A stretch of 64,000 bases of DNA from Deltaproteobacteria bacterium (lineage in GTDB: Bacteria; Desulfobacterota; Desulfuromonadia; Geobacterales; Geobacteraceae), in NCBI GenBank assembly GCA_009668975.1, contig SBEG01000006.1, positions 124,001-188,000 on the forward strand, read 5' to 3'. Made by a program: the position numbers and the translations under genes. A model generated the notes under the pieces. That model did not search any database and was not told where the DNA came from. It saw only the letters and a program-made list of their open reading frames with translations. Positions 9,101 through 16,878 of the stretch are shown here, in pieces; within the stretch, counting starts at the first letter, position 1, and the number at the start of each line of letters is the position of its first letter.

Positions 9101-11388
9101 GGCGGGACCAGGGTAATCCCGCTCTTCATGGCCAGGCTTGCCGCCCAGATTTCCTCCGGACTGGTCCCCAGGGCATTGACAATGCTCATCCCGGTGATGG
9201 CAATCCTTTCGTGAGTTTCCTGGCGGGGAAAGGGTATTCCGGCGCCACTTCGAGCTGCGGTTTCCCTGTCCGGCGGCGCAGCGGCAGAGGATTCCGCGAA
9301 GGTCCCGATTTCCCCCACAACCGGCTGATGCAGCGCGAGCGGACCCTCGGCCAGCTCACGGTGAAAGGCTTGCAGATTCCGCAGCTCGTGGATGACACCG
9401 GCGCAGGCCCCGCTCATGAACTGGCCGCGCTGCAGACAGGTCTGTTCGTCAAGAGGCACATCACCCGGACGGCCCTTGCCGCGGGCCGCGGCAAAGAGGC
9501 TCCCGGCGGCCATCTCCTCGATTTTCGTCCGGAAGGAAGCCTCGTCCTGCTGGCCTGCGGCATACTCCCTTTCCAGGGCTAAAATAGCTTCCACCCTCGG
9601 GGTACGCAGGGACCGCACCCGCAGCCCGGTGTGCTGGCCGGAAACGACGGTTCCCCCCGGAGGAGAAGTAAGAATCATCTGCTGATAGAGAGCAGTCAGA
9701 GTGCCGGTTTCAACGATCTCCGGGGTAGTCAGATAGGCGGTGCCCATCTGGATGGCGTCCGCGCCGAGCATGGCAGCCATGAACGCGGTCTCCCGATTGA
9801 AAATCCCCCCGGCCAGGATCATCCGACAGTTCCGGAACAGTTCCGGCGAGCGCCGTTTGAGCTCCAGCACCATTTGCGCAAGGGTGAGCGTACTATGCTG
9901 CCCGACGTGGCCGCCGGCTTCATAGCCCTCGCAGATCGCGTATTTCACGCCTGCCTCAAGAGCGAGCCGCAACAACGCTTCATCAGGCGCGATATAGACC
10001 ACCTCCAGGCCGCATGCCAGCAATTCTTCTATCGGGGAGAGATCGCCGCCGGCGATCACCACAAACCGGGGTCGCAGTTTCTTGATCCAGGCCAGATGCA
10101 TCTCCCGACAGGGGTTTTCCGCCAAGGAGATGAAATTCAACGCATACGGGCGCGTGCCCATGATCTCCGGCAGGCAGCCCAGCCTCCGGTCAAGGGTCTC
10201 CGCATCCATCATGCCAAGGGCAATGGTCGGCAAGCCGCCGGCATCGGCAACGCGTACGGCAAACTCCGGCACATCGGTAATCCAGGACATGCCGCCCTGG
10301 AGAAAGGGGTAGGTGATCCCCATTTCAGCGGCTACCGGGCTACCCAGAAAACAATCCTTTTTCGCCTCGGCTGCACGGCATGCAGTACGGATTTCGTCCA
10401 GGAAGGCCTGCACGGCCTGCTCGGTTCCGGCCCCGAAACGCTCCGCGAACGACGCAGCAAAGGCAGCTTCGACGCCCAGGGGAATGACCTCGTCCTGACC
10501 GAAGCGGCTCTCCAGAGGGTGGCAGGACCTGGCCTGCACCTGGTTTGCGAAAGAGCGGCGGCTTTCCTCCCGACTCCCTGCTCCGTACAGCGAATCCTCG
10601 AAAGTCATGATCTCTTTGAACGCAAGCGAGTTGCCCCTGTTGAACAGGCGACAGGGAACCTGCAGGTTCACGCCGATCAGTTCGCTGGAATCCAGGCGAA
10701 GCCTGGCAAGCCGCTGGCGTTGAACATCATCGCTGGCAACCAGGTCCGTCAGCCAATGGACGCTCTCGAAAACAATTCCGCTCGCCCCGGTCGCCAGGAA
10801 TGCCGCAGTCGCCTCAGGGGTGAAAACGCCTCCCCAGACCAGTATCTCGAGAGACGCTGAGGAAGCGGACAGATGTTCCTTGACGGTCGCATAGAGAGCC
10901 GCGCTGGTCTCGCTGCTGACGAATCCGGCGGCCTCGCAGCCTTTCAGGACAATGCGCCCGATGCCCTCGGGATCCTCCACTATTTCTGCCAGAATCTCCA
11001 GGTCACCGGTGATTGGAAAAAGGCGGTAGTTCTCCGACAATTCCCGCAGTCGCCGGAGAAACACGGCTGGATCGCCCTGAAATAGCGCGGGATGATACTC
11101 CACCCAGATGTCCTGGACGCCGAGCTCCGTACACCATTGCGCCAACGATGGATCCAGGAAGGCAGGGAGGGAAAGCTTGATATCCCTGACCTGGCCGGCA
11201 TGATCAGCCTTTTCCAGGAAAGTACGTAAACCGCTCATACTCATGGCGGAAAAATCGAAGACGGCTCTGCTTCCTGTTCGCTGAGCCATCTGCAGTACCG
11301 CCGGCGTGAGCTCCTCGGGCCGCCAGACGAAACCGATGAGGGAATTGTGATGTTCGATCGCTGTGCCGGAATTCTGCGTCAATGCCAT
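3145..11388 (-). CDS. PfaD/PfaA-like multidomain polyketide (secondary lipid) synthase
   Basis: A 2747-residue iterative-type synthase. By eye the domains are: residues 1-330, a degenerate FMN-barrel-like half; 345-690, a nitronate-monooxygenase/PfaD-like enoyl reductase (QGGMSWITDVPEF, AGGIFN, GADAIQMGTAYL); 726-1180, ketosynthase with Cys929, His1070 and His1106; 1283-1576, acyltransferase with GHSLGE Ser1370; two tandem carrier domains near 1733-1809 and 1845-1920; 1925-2400, ketoreductase (SGGATGIS, Tyr2330); 2460-2747, a dehydratase-like double hotdog (His2478). The start at 11388 follows AAAGGA. Architecture resembles the omega-3 fatty-acid/secondary-lipid synthases, but PfaD is fused at the N-terminus and there are only two carrier domains, both with Arg in place of the Asp before the carrier Ser. 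The next gene is its probable activating transferase. The product is probably a long acyl chain feeding the adjacent lipid genes (inference). Confidence 0.92.
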   Translation of the reverse strand: MALTQNSGTAIEHHNSLIGFVWRPEELTPAVLQMAQRTGSRAVFDFSAMSMSGLRTFLEKADHAGQVRDIKLSLPAFLDPSLAQWCTELGVQDIWVEYHPALFQGDPAVFLRRLRELSENYRLFPITGDLEILAEIVEDPEGIGRIVLKGCEAAGFVSSETSAALYATVKEHLSASSASLEILVWGGVFTPEATAAFLATGASGIVFESVHWLTDLVASDDVQRQRLARLRLDSSELIGVNLQVPCRLFNRGNSLAFKEIMTFEDSLYGAGSREESRRSFANQVQARSCHPLESRFGQDEVIPLGVEAAFAASFAERFGAGTEQAVQAFLDEIRTACRAAEAKKDCFLGSPVAAEMGITYPFLQGGMSWITDVPEFAVRVADAGGLPTIALGMMDAETLDRRLGCLPEIMGTRPYALNFISLAENPCREMHLAWIKKLRPRFVVIAGGDLSPIEELLACGLEVVYIAPDEALLRLALEAGVKYAICEGYEAGGHVGQHSTLTLAQMVLELKRRSPELFRNCRMILAGGIFNRETAFMAAMLGADAIQMGTAYLTTPEIVETGTLTALYQQMILTSPPGGTVVSGQHTGLRVRSLRTPRVEAILALEREYAAGQQDEASFRTKIEEMAAGSLFAAARGKGRPGDVPLDEQTCLQRGQFMSGACAGVIHELRNLQAFHRELAEGPLALHQPVVGEIGTFAESSAAAPPDRETAARSGAGIPFPRQETHERIAITGMSIVNALGTSPEEIWAASLAMKSGITLVPPSRWDHSLFYDPRPLVSDKTYCQVGAFLDFAISRADLGIPPQDFRTMTDATKLTLWLADKAIQASGILESDIPRERIGVIISQNSGEAAGTLTSIIIRAYAHDILSAVNRAVHLSPEQAAAVEREVKAGRMAPDDTTLLGRLNCAAPGFICNRYGFMGPSFAVSAACSTSLVALHSAIQMIRNGVIDAAIVGGGEDNITHLHFLEFAAVGALYGMSGRERPPHETSRPFDAERDGMVLGEGGGMIVIERESLARARGARIDALITGMGASNNTLGMVESNSASQELAIRASFQGLPYGPEAVDLVECHATSTRQGDVEEVRALKAFFTPAKRTVLSSLKSQIGHTLGASGISNLIRGTMAMKAGIFPATLNYRHPDPEMGLDGSGLLIPTEPLDWPARDGEPRRLQVNAFGFGGSNYVVQVEQATGETDSVMVSPVLTSGLAGEKQGEPAPAITGVSFFRTEIDGRSFRLAVTAQSEEEALAVIARSADLAEAGTGSPKVLRALAQQGIFVRSELLPLPPLALVFPGQGAHYAGMGRELYESFPVIREWLDRAAAAADFDLLQLLFHDREENLQKTRWQQPALFAMEHAMARYLTSLGIQPVAMAGHSLGELTALCLAGVYSVEDGFRIVNERARCMDKVAAGNMDPGVMAAVDAPLELLKELLQDRDDIYIGNINSPNQVILSGGSETVKNLGLRLKEMGYRSTLLRVSMAFHSPIMRVIHDELDAFVATIPFHPPQIPVLSNTTKSLYPSDPVEIRRILMAHLESTVHWQDNVQTLWNGHGVRLFVEVGPGDIVSNLIADTLPEATCIQTCLPSAEGLTYRTALAQLYVQGQLKVGGAARFVSLAAAGKAPEARRSAPAAALRTSQPAGAASAPMERIIQREVNRFVLETFGQLLKPGILQAIRREHNPAFQEGDLSGVIDAMLAGSGPAEDQKQVSALPPPASTLCIPSTSSTPGQPSVATAVSADGESLLELLIRIIMEATGYERAEIQPDMDLQKDLAIRSSRLPIIMDAAESQFGITIELEDFIDARTVRDIAGRIAAIIARQGGAGLPMDNGLPASTPSTPEQPSAATGGTPEGQDLLERLIRIIMDATGYEREEIQPDMDLRKDLAIRSSRLPIIMDAAESQFGITIELEDFIGARTVRDIAERISMIVAREGGAGLQQQSEPLREETGKSAGAEESLKRIVFKQVTVEPQAAVPVELNPGESVLLLSPDRDDRIAGSVKEFFRRDYGVETCPLLFRQGNHASGEEVCDILTAEGSGTAAERISALTDLAGLVISLPPGGSGIMGSMTDVSRCLRGLFLLLQTFLQSPKKKFVLLIHSREESEIFGPLLAEGLLGLFLSAAQEYPSVQFRSVEIGRDTDLQGALRAALDRGCPVVETVHRDGRVLTLEGQAVPSVFGDSPGLQLGPGDVVVMSGGATGISARLAASLAPFRPRLVFLGRTTLDSGNGRAAEIAQTLANLHASGIEATYRTCDVTDPEAVRAIMAEVASRYGRIDGIIHGAGVLRDGFLRHMTPDDFTTVTDVKFLGAWNLFSAAEGAGLRFFVGLSSAAAIQGNPGQANYAAANRLLSALLGTLRRKNSAIRCKALMLPPIEGAGMAEDPEIRELLKRKGVGYIHAQELAGLFCRELFVSPAEDVRVMFMRKLPALKTALLDDTTRPALSGELAGGTVSSRPEDFPLIDSISSLDIRREELEAVRSFSLEKDLWISDHRPFTFIKQPLVSAAMVLETLMEAARVLYPHLQVRGVRQVRLMDMIQCPPAVSRPARISCRRIDSGLRESVCEVSIAAQEISPAGRLTDHFFPHYQGQVILAGGAADLGVELPDFPVRPDELRTKPLDQKKVRAWYEERSGLAGRYRVMESIDGAGPGVVRGRTSCRETDDFAHLRNVRYQYSPYLFEALLQLSAFHVAATAPAERRSLIPLEIGEMRFWRKCRAGEQIILEARLRLQDDEGLVWDARGLDDQGIAIMQVSGMRMHWVTE
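5641..6194 (-). repeat. Tandem duplication of the acyl carrier domain
   Basis: Two copies of the carrier-domain coding segment lie at about 5641-5861 and 5974-6194, offset by exactly 333 bp (111 codons). They differ by scattered, mostly third-position changes, indicating an in-frame tandem duplication. The putative attachment serines are residues 1768 and 1879 (with Ser again at 1769 and 1880). Confidence 0.9.
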
Positions 11389-11433
11389 ACATTTTCCTTT
11401 TAATTCATAGTTTCAATCAAATCAACCACCCCC

Positions 11434-11470
11434 AACCCCTCCTTAACAAGGAGGGGAGCGAGGAGGGGTT
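11434..11470. repeat. Dispersed palindromic element (AACCCCTCC family)
   Basis: A nested inverted repeat lies upstream of the synthase gene. The outer arms are AACCCCTCCT and AGGAGGGGTT. The inner arms are CCCCTCCTT and AAGGAGGGG around AAC. A related element lies at 40603-40676. It resembles dispersed REP-like intergenic repeats and could also act as a hairpin after the gene ending at 11498. Confidence 0.6.
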
Positions 11471-11497
11471 AGGGATGGTCAGGTTCCAGCACGATCA

Positions 11498-12343
11498 TCA
11501 CCGCTTCAAAGCCAGGTACCACTCCGTAACATCAACCCCGATGCCGAACCGGGCAAGCTGGCGCAGGTCAGTTTCCAGAACGTCGGGCGTGCTGTAGTCC
11601 AGTATCCGGTAGTGGGGATCGGTCCAGACACGTGCCGTCCGGCCCCAGATCTTTGTTTCCTGCGGCCCGGTGAGGCGAATGCGGTGGATCAGGTTGATGC
11701 CCGCCAGTGCCGCTACTTCTACCGCCATATCGGTGCAGTTGTTGGACCTCACGCCGAACTGGTCGTACTTTCGCTGCTGCACGTATTCCTGGATCAATTG
11801 GTGCCGACGCCGGGTAATCGGCATGCGCCAGACAAACGAGGGGGGACGTTTGGGCTTGCCGGTCTGGAATTGGCCGTCGGACATGGTCTGCCACAAGTAG
11901 GCGATCGGGTTGGGGTCCCCCTCCCGGATACCCTGGAACACGCCGTCATGGAAGCGCGGTTTGGCCTGCCCCAAGTCACCGGTATGGCCGAATTCCTGCC
12001 GATTTTGGGGGCTTTCCAGGATGAGCCAGCTATGCCCCCACGGACGCTGCCAGATTGAGAAAAGCAGCGACCTGGTCGAGCGGTAGTCCCAATTGGCAGC
12101 TTCGTTCAGAATATACAGGTAATAGCCCTCATCCCCCAGCGGCGTAACGGTAGCGGGATCCAGGTCTGCGTCAGGGGCAAAACGGCACCTGATCGAGATG
12201 GGCTGGGCACTGAAGCCATCGGGCTGCAGCGGAGTAAAGAGCCTGGGTGTTCGGCCGGCGCATCTGACCGCAATCCCCGCCAGCCACCTCACCACGGCGA
12301 AGAGAGCTGAGCTATAGCCTCCTCCGGTTGCCATTCTGCTCAT
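11498..12343 (-). CDS. Putative papain-fold (NlpC/P60- or DUF4105-like) Cys-His protein
   Basis: A 281-residue protein with no confident family. Two segments stand out: WGHSWLILES at about residues 101-110 and RSNNCTDMAVEVAALAG at about 199-215. A His followed by a later N-N-C-T motif is the circularly permuted papain-like arrangement seen in DUF4105/YiiX/LRAT-like proteins, several of which act on lipids or amides. The N-terminus (ALFAVVRWLAGIAV) may be a membrane anchor or signal. The start codon overlaps the stop of the upstream GNAT gene (ATGA), so the two are translationally coupled and probably work in one pathway. An amidase or acyltransferase acting on an acylated lipid is plausible, but assignment is by motif only. 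Confidence 0.7.
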   Translation of the reverse strand: MSRMATGGGYSSALFAVVRWLAGIAVRCAGRTPRLFTPLQPDGFSAQPISIRCRFAPDADLDPATVTPLGDEGYYLYILNEAANWDYRSTRSLLFSIWQRPWGHSWLILESPQNRQEFGHTGDLGQAKPRFHDGVFQGIREGDPNPIAYLWQTMSDGQFQTGKPKRPPSFVWRMPITRRRHQLIQEYVQQRKYDQFGVRSNNCTDMAVEVAALAGINLIHRIRLTGPQETKIWGRTARVWTDPHYRILDYSTPDVLETDLRQLARFGIGVDVTEWYLALKR

Positions 12344-13461
12344 AGTGACTTTCTGTAGATGCGATATTTCTTGTATCTTTTTGCGCCCGCTTCCTCGACC
12401 AGGGCGTTGATCGACTCGTTGTCCTCGAGGGTCCAGCCCATTTCCAGGTATTGATATTTCTTTTGTTTCCGGGCGATTTCATAGATGTGGTGAAAGGCAA
12501 GCATGGGGATTCCCAGTTGCCGGTACTTTTCCTTGACCCCGAACATCAGACACCTCAGCCCCCTGACCTCATGCCGGTACAAAAGGAATTTCAGCAGACC
12601 CGTAAGTCCGATCCCGCCATTGAGACGCTTGAGCAAAGGGTTCATGTCCGGGAAAATCACGCAAACCGCCGCGGGTTGATCATCATAATAGATAAAAAAA
12701 GCCAGATCCGGATCCGCAAATGGCTTTACGTTTTTTTGTATGTCCTGCATTTCCCTGACACTGAGGGGAACAAAACCCCAGTTGTCGGACCAGGAGTCAT
12801 TGTAGATCTCCCTGATCAGGTCAAACTCGGCGTCCTCCTCTTCGGGACGAAAGCGTCTGATCTGGATACCCTTTTTTCTGACAATCCGCTCGGCAAGACG
12901 GTCCATCCAATCGGGAAGCTGATATTCATCGTCGATCAGGAAAGCCAGGAGATCCTTTTCTTTGCTGAAACCGCAGGCTTCAACCAGCCTTTGGTAGTAG
13001 GGCGGCGTGTAGGCCATCATCAAGGCAGGCGGATACTCGAACCCCTCAACGAGCAGGCCCACCTCGTAATTGGTGGACGGGCTGAGCGGTCCTCTCATGA
13101 AGGTCATCCCCTTCCGGCGAACCCAGGTCTCCACGGCAGAGAACAGGGCTGTGGCGGCCTCCGGATCGTCTGCACATTCGAAAAAGCCCCAAATGCCCAT
13201 CTTTTCGTTGTGAAATTCGTTGCTATGGTTATCTATGACGCCGGCAATCCTGCCCACCGCCTCCGAACCGCGCCGGGCCAGAAAGAGGACTCGCTCGGAA
13301 AACTCCCAGAAGGGGTGCTGTTGAGTGTCCAGGAGCCGGCGAACCTCTTTCTTGAGGGGAGGAACCCAGTTGGGGTGCCCGGCATAGATCTTCCAGGGCA
13401 GGTCAATGAAAGCCTTTAAATCCGAGCCACCTTCCACTGCAACAATCTCTAAGCCGGCCAT
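12340..13461 (-). CDS. GNAT-fold protein, bacterial ceramide synthase-like (copy 1)
   Basis: A 373-residue protein that shares its whole length with the 378-residue product of 14486-15622. Shared landmarks are FIDLPWKIYAGHPNWVPPL near the N-terminus, FLARRGSEAVGRIAGVIDN, MRGPLSPSTNYEVGLLVEG, AYTPPYYQRLVE and the late EMGWTLEDNESIN. This is the long GNAT-fold family that, from memory, includes the N-acyltransferase of bacterial ceramide synthesis (bCerS of Caulobacter). The start at 13461 has AAGGGAACG upstream. Copies 1 and 2 flank the oppositely oriented PAP2 gene. The likely reaction is transfer of a fatty acyl group to the amine or hydroxyl of a long-chain base; which copy does what is not visible. 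Confidence 0.8.
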   Translation of the reverse strand: MAGLEIVAVEGGSDLKAFIDLPWKIYAGHPNWVPPLKKEVRRLLDTQQHPFWEFSERVLFLARRGSEAVGRIAGVIDNHSNEFHNEKMGIWGFFECADDPEAATALFSAVETWVRRKGMTFMRGPLSPSTNYEVGLLVEGFEYPPALMMAYTPPYYQRLVEACGFSKEKDLLAFLIDDEYQLPDWMDRLAERIVRKKGIQIRRFRPEEEDAEFDLIREIYNDSWSDNWGFVPLSVREMQDIQKNVKPFADPDLAFFIYYDDQPAAVCVIFPDMNPLLKRLNGGIGLTGLLKFLLYRHEVRGLRCLMFGVKEKYRQLGIPMLAFHHIYEIARKQKKYQYLEMGWTLEDNESINALVEEAGAKRYKKYRIYRKSL

Positions 13462-13579
13462 AAACGTTCCCTTCGCGTGGTTATTTCCGAATCATTTTTT
13501 AGACACTATACGACATATTTCTCCGGCATGTACGGTGCAGTTGCAATTTCGCCGAAGGGAGTGATATACATCAATCACT

Positions 13580-14491
13580 ATGCGACCAGTCTTGAAACCC
13601 TCCGACCTGCTGACGCTCTTCTTTTTAGCCCTGCTCGCCGCCCTTGCGGTTTTTTCCGCGCCGGCGAACCGGTCGTGGGCCGGACTGTTTGCTACCTATG
13701 CGGCGCTGGCGGTTACGATCCTGGCGGCCGCCCTGTATCGCACGAAGGCCGGTCCGTCGAAAAAGGGCTTCTACCTTTCGGTTGTCACCACGGTGATCTC
13801 GCTTCCGATAATTTTCAACAGTCTCGGGACGCTGATCGCCGGCCTTCATGCGACAACATTCGATTCGCAGCTCATCGCCATCGATCTTGCGCTTTTCGGC
13901 GTCCACCCCACACTGTGGCTGGAGCGTCTGATCACCCCTCTGCTGACGGGCCTGCTCCAGTTCGCCTATATCAGTTATTATTTCATCCCGCTTGCACTCG
14001 GCGTGGCGCTCATTGCCAAGGGGAGGTTCGGCGAATTCGAAGAGGTTCTGTTCGGCATCCTGCTCTGTTTCTATCTCTCCTACCTCGGCTACCTGCTCGT
14101 CCCGGCAATCGGCCCCCGCTTTACGCTCAGCCATCTCCAGACCGGGGACCTGCAGGTTTCCCCCTTGATCGAAACGATACAGGAGGTGCTGAACGCTCTC
14201 GAAAAAAACAAGACCGATGCCTTCCCGAGCGGCCATACGGCCGTTTCACTGGTGTGCCTTTATTATGCGTGGAAAGAACGGGAGAAAAAGCTTTTTGCGG
14301 TTTTGATTCCGGTGGTAACGGGACTGCTCATCTCAACAGTCTATCTCAGGTATCACTACGTAATCGACGTGATCGCGGGCATAGCGTTGACCGGCTTGAC
14401 GATAGCGCTGGCGCCGGGACTGCGGCGTCTGTTGTCGGCAGCATCGCGCCGCCTGCGAACTGAAAGAACTTCCGGCCAGGGTGATTCATGA
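13580..14491 (+). CDS. PAP2/AUR1-like membrane phosphatase or phosphotransferase
   Basis: A 303-residue polytopic membrane protein with about six hydrophobic segments. The catalytic signatures are LLVPAIGPRF around residues 174-183, AFPSGHTAVS around 213-222 and YLRYHYVIDVIAG around 255-267, corresponding to motifs C1 to C3 of the PAP2 superfamily. The GPR-containing loop places it nearest the PAP2_3 group that includes AUR1-like inositol-phosphorylceramide synthases. It is the only plus-strand gene in the lipid locus: it diverges from GNAT copy 1 across 118 bp, and its last 6 bases overlap the end of GNAT copy 2. By context it may add or remove a phosphate-linked head group on the lipid product (inference). 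Confidence 0.88.
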   Translation: MRPVLKPSDLLTLFFLALLAALAVFSAPANRSWAGLFATYAALAVTILAAALYRTKAGPSKKGFYLSVVTTVISLPIIFNSLGTLIAGLHATTFDSQLIAIDLALFGVHPTLWLERLITPLLTGLLQFAYISYYFIPLALGVALIAKGRFGEFEEVLFGILLCFYLSYLGYLLVPAIGPRFTLSHLQTGDLQVSPLIETIQEVLNALEKNKTDAFPSGHTAVSLVCLYYAWKEREKKLFAVLIPVVTGLLISTVYLRYHYVIDVIAGIALTGLTIALAPGLRRLLSAASRRLRTERTSGQGDS

Positions 14492-15622
14492 AATTTTCTT
14501 CTCATAGATACGGTATTTTTTGTAGAGCTTGCCGCCCATGAGTTCACAGCCGCGCTGCACCAGCAGGTTGTCCTCGAGGATCCATGACATTTCTGCCCGC
14601 TGATAGCCTTTCTTCACGGCAGCCTTGAAGGCTTCGAGATAGAGCAGACCCTCAATGCCCTTTTTCCGGTACTCCTCCGTCACCCCCATGGCCATCACAC
14701 GTAGATCATTGATCTTCCGCGAATACCAGAGGAATTTCAGCAGCGCCAGCGGCCCGAGTCTGCCGTTGATCTTCCCCAGCACCTGGTTGTAATCAGGGAG
14801 AGCCACGAAAAACGCTGCCGGCTTTCCGTTCACCTCAGCCATGAGCATCAGTTCCGGGGCGATCAGCGGCCTGAGTTTTTCCGCCATGGACACCTTCTCC
14901 TCCTCGGTCATGGGCACAAAACCCCAGTTGTGGCTCCAGGCAGAGTTGTAGATGACCTTTACCGATTCCACTTCCTGCTGGAACCGCTTCATGTTCGCCG
15001 GCCGCACGGTGAGCCCCGGGATCCGCGCCTTTACGGCCGACGCAAGTCTCTCGAGTCGTCCACCCGCCGTAACGTCCCTGATCATGGCTATGTAGGCGTA
15101 GAGGTCTTTGGCCTTGGTCAGGCCGCAGCGCTCCATGAAGTCGAGGTAGTACGCCGGCGAATAGGGCATCAAGATCATGGGCGGTGAATCAAATCCTTCG
15201 AGAAGAAAACCGCACTCGTCGTTCGTCGACGGGTTCATCGGGCCCCGCATGATCGCCATACCGCGCTCTTTGAGCCAGCCCTCCGCCGCGCCCAGCAGCC
15301 CCCGGGCGACGGCACAATCGGGAAGGCATTCGAAGAAACCGAAAAAACCGGCCTGTTCATGATGGAATCTGATGTGATTGCGGTCGATGATCGCCGCGAT
15401 CCTGCCGACTGTTTCTCCGTTTCTGCGCGCAAGGAAACAAGCGGCTTCGGCATGCTGAAAAAAGGGGTTCTTCTTTTCGCTCAGGAGGAGTCGCACTTCT
15501 CTCTCGAGCGGTGGGACCCAGTGGGTATTTCCCCGGTAGACCTTCCACGGGAAGCGGATGAAATCTTTTCTGGCGCCCGCACCGGTCACCTCTTCAATGT
15601 GAATATTTTCCCCATCGGCCAT
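14486..15622 (-). CDS. GNAT-fold protein, bacterial ceramide synthase-like (copy 2)
   Basis: A 378-residue paralogue of the 12340-13461 product, with the same ordered landmarks: FIRFPWKVYRGNTHWVPPL, FLARRNGETVGRIAAIIDR, MRGPMNPSTNDECGFLLEG, YSPAYYLDFMERCG and EMSWILEDN near the end. It starts at an ATG that overlaps the stop codon of the oxoamine synthase gene (TAATG), so the two are translationally coupled. This coupling makes it the better candidate of the two for N-acylating the long-chain base made by that enzyme. No signal peptide is seen; the protein is probably cytosolic or peripheral. The function is an inference from family and context. Confidence 0.82.
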   Translation of the reverse strand: MADGENIHIEEVTGAGARKDFIRFPWKVYRGNTHWVPPLEREVRLLLSEKKNPFFQHAEAACFLARRNGETVGRIAAIIDRNHIRFHHEQAGFFGFFECLPDCAVARGLLGAAEGWLKERGMAIMRGPMNPSTNDECGFLLEGFDSPPMILMPYSPAYYLDFMERCGLTKAKDLYAYIAMIRDVTAGGRLERLASAVKARIPGLTVRPANMKRFQQEVESVKVIYNSAWSHNWGFVPMTEEEKVSMAEKLRPLIAPELMLMAEVNGKPAAFFVALPDYNQVLGKINGRLGPLALLKFLWYSRKINDLRVMAMGVTEEYRKKGIEGLLYLEAFKAAVKKGYQRAEMSWILEDNLLVQRGCELMGGKLYKKYRIYEKKIS

Positions 15623-16878
15623 TACGAGATCACACCGAGCTCTCTTCCGGCTTTCTCGAGCACGCCAAGCACCCGGTCGAGCATTTCGTCAGTATGGGTT
15701 GCCATGTAGCTGGTGCGAATGAGGCACCTGCCGGGCGTTGTGGCCGGAGGGATGACGGGATTCACGAACACCCCGGCATCATAGAGGATTTTCCACATCA
15801 TGAAGGCACACTCCATCTCGCCCATGACCAGCGGGATGATGGGAGTCTCGGCCGCACCCGTGTCGAAGCCCAGCTGCTGGAAGGCCTTCATCATCTTGTT
15901 GGTATTGTGCCAGAGCCGCTCCCGGCGCTCCGGTTCCTGGTCGACGATCTCGAGCGCCGCGATGACCGACGCCACCGAGGCCGGCGGTGGGCTTGCCGAG
16001 AAAATCAGGGGCCGCGAGGTGTGCTTTATGTAGTGGATCACCTCTTCGTTCGCCGCGACAAAGCCGCCGATGGACGCCAGCGACTTACTGTAGGTGCCCA
16101 TGATGATGTCGACTTCCTGCTCCAGCCCGAAGTGCTCCACCGTGCCGCGTCCGGTCTTGCCGAGCACCCCGATGCCATGGGCGTCATCGACCATGAGCCG
16201 CGCCCCGTACTTCCTGCAGACCTTGACGATCTCGGGGAGCGGTGCAATATCCCCCTCCATGCTGTAAACGCCGTCCACGACCACCAGTTTGCCGCGGTTG
16301 CCGCTTTCCTTGAGGATCTGTTCCAGCTTCCCCATATCGTCGTGCTTGAACTTTTTCACCTCGGCATAAGATAAGCGGCAGGCGTCGATGATGCTGGCGT
16401 GGTCGAGCTTGTCGATTACAACCACGTCGTGCTTGCCGGCCAGGGCTGAGATGATCCCGAGGTTGGTTTGATATCCCGAGGAAAAAGTCAGCGCCGCTTC
16501 TTTGCGAAAGAATGAGGCAAGCTTCTCCTCCAGTTTCACATGGATGTCGAGGGTTCCGTTGAGAAAGCGGGAACCGGCGCAGCCGCTGCCGTACTTTCGC
16601 ACCGCCTCGATGGCCGCTTCCTTCACCTGCGGATGGTTGGTAAGCCCGAGATAATTGTTTGACCCGAGCATGATCATCTTCCGGCCCTCGACGATGACCT
16701 CGGGGTTCTGCTCGGATTCCACGACGTGAAAATAGGGATACAGTCCGGCGGCCATAACCTGTTTAGCGAGCGTGTATTCCCGGCATTTTTTGAAAATATC
16801 CGGAGCATTTGACTCAAGGGCCCCCAACGGACCCGGTGCAGCCGTTACAGCCAGTTGTTTTTCCTGTACCATTTCCAT
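15622..16878 (-). CDS. spt: Alpha-oxoamine synthase, serine palmitoyltransferase-like
   Basis: A 418-residue PLP enzyme that condenses an amino acid with an acyl thioester. Visible motifs are [18 protein letters not shown] with the PLP-stacking His160, [11 protein letters not shown] and GTYSKSLAS with the PLP Lys265 (my count). Length and N-terminal extension fit bacterial serine palmitoyltransferase better than the shorter BioF or KBL enzymes, but those alternatives and CqsA-like synthases are not excluded. The gene overlaps the upstream SDR gene by 34 bases and the downstream GNAT gene by one base, so all three are co-translated. Expected product: 3-ketosphinganine or an analogue, using serine and an acyl-CoA or acyl-ACP. 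Confidence 0.88.
   Translation of the reverse strand: MEMVQEKQLAVTAAPGPLGALESNAPDIFKKCREYTLAKQVMAAGLYPYFHVVESEQNPEVIVEGRKMIMLGSNNYLGLTNHPQVKEAAIEAVRKYGSGCAGSRFLNGTLDIHVKLEEKLASFFRKEAALTFSSGYQTNLGIISALAGKHDVVVIDKLDHASIIDACRLSYAEVKKFKHDDMGKLEQILKESGNRGKLVVVDGVYSMEGDIAPLPEIVKVCRKYGARLMVDDAHGIGVLGKTGRGTVEHFGLEQEVDIIMGTYSKSLASIGGFVAANEEVIHYIKHTSRPLIFSASPPPASVASVIAALEIVDQEPERRERLWHNTNKMMKAFQQLGFDTGAAETPIIPLVMGEMECAFMMWKILYDAGVFVNPVIPPATTPGRCLIRTSYMATHTDEMLDRVLGVLEKAGRELGVIS

Noticed and set aside
9631..10860. 409-codon plus-strand frame within the synthase region
   Set aside because: Antisense shadow of the PfaD-like part; no start signal or recognisable domain.
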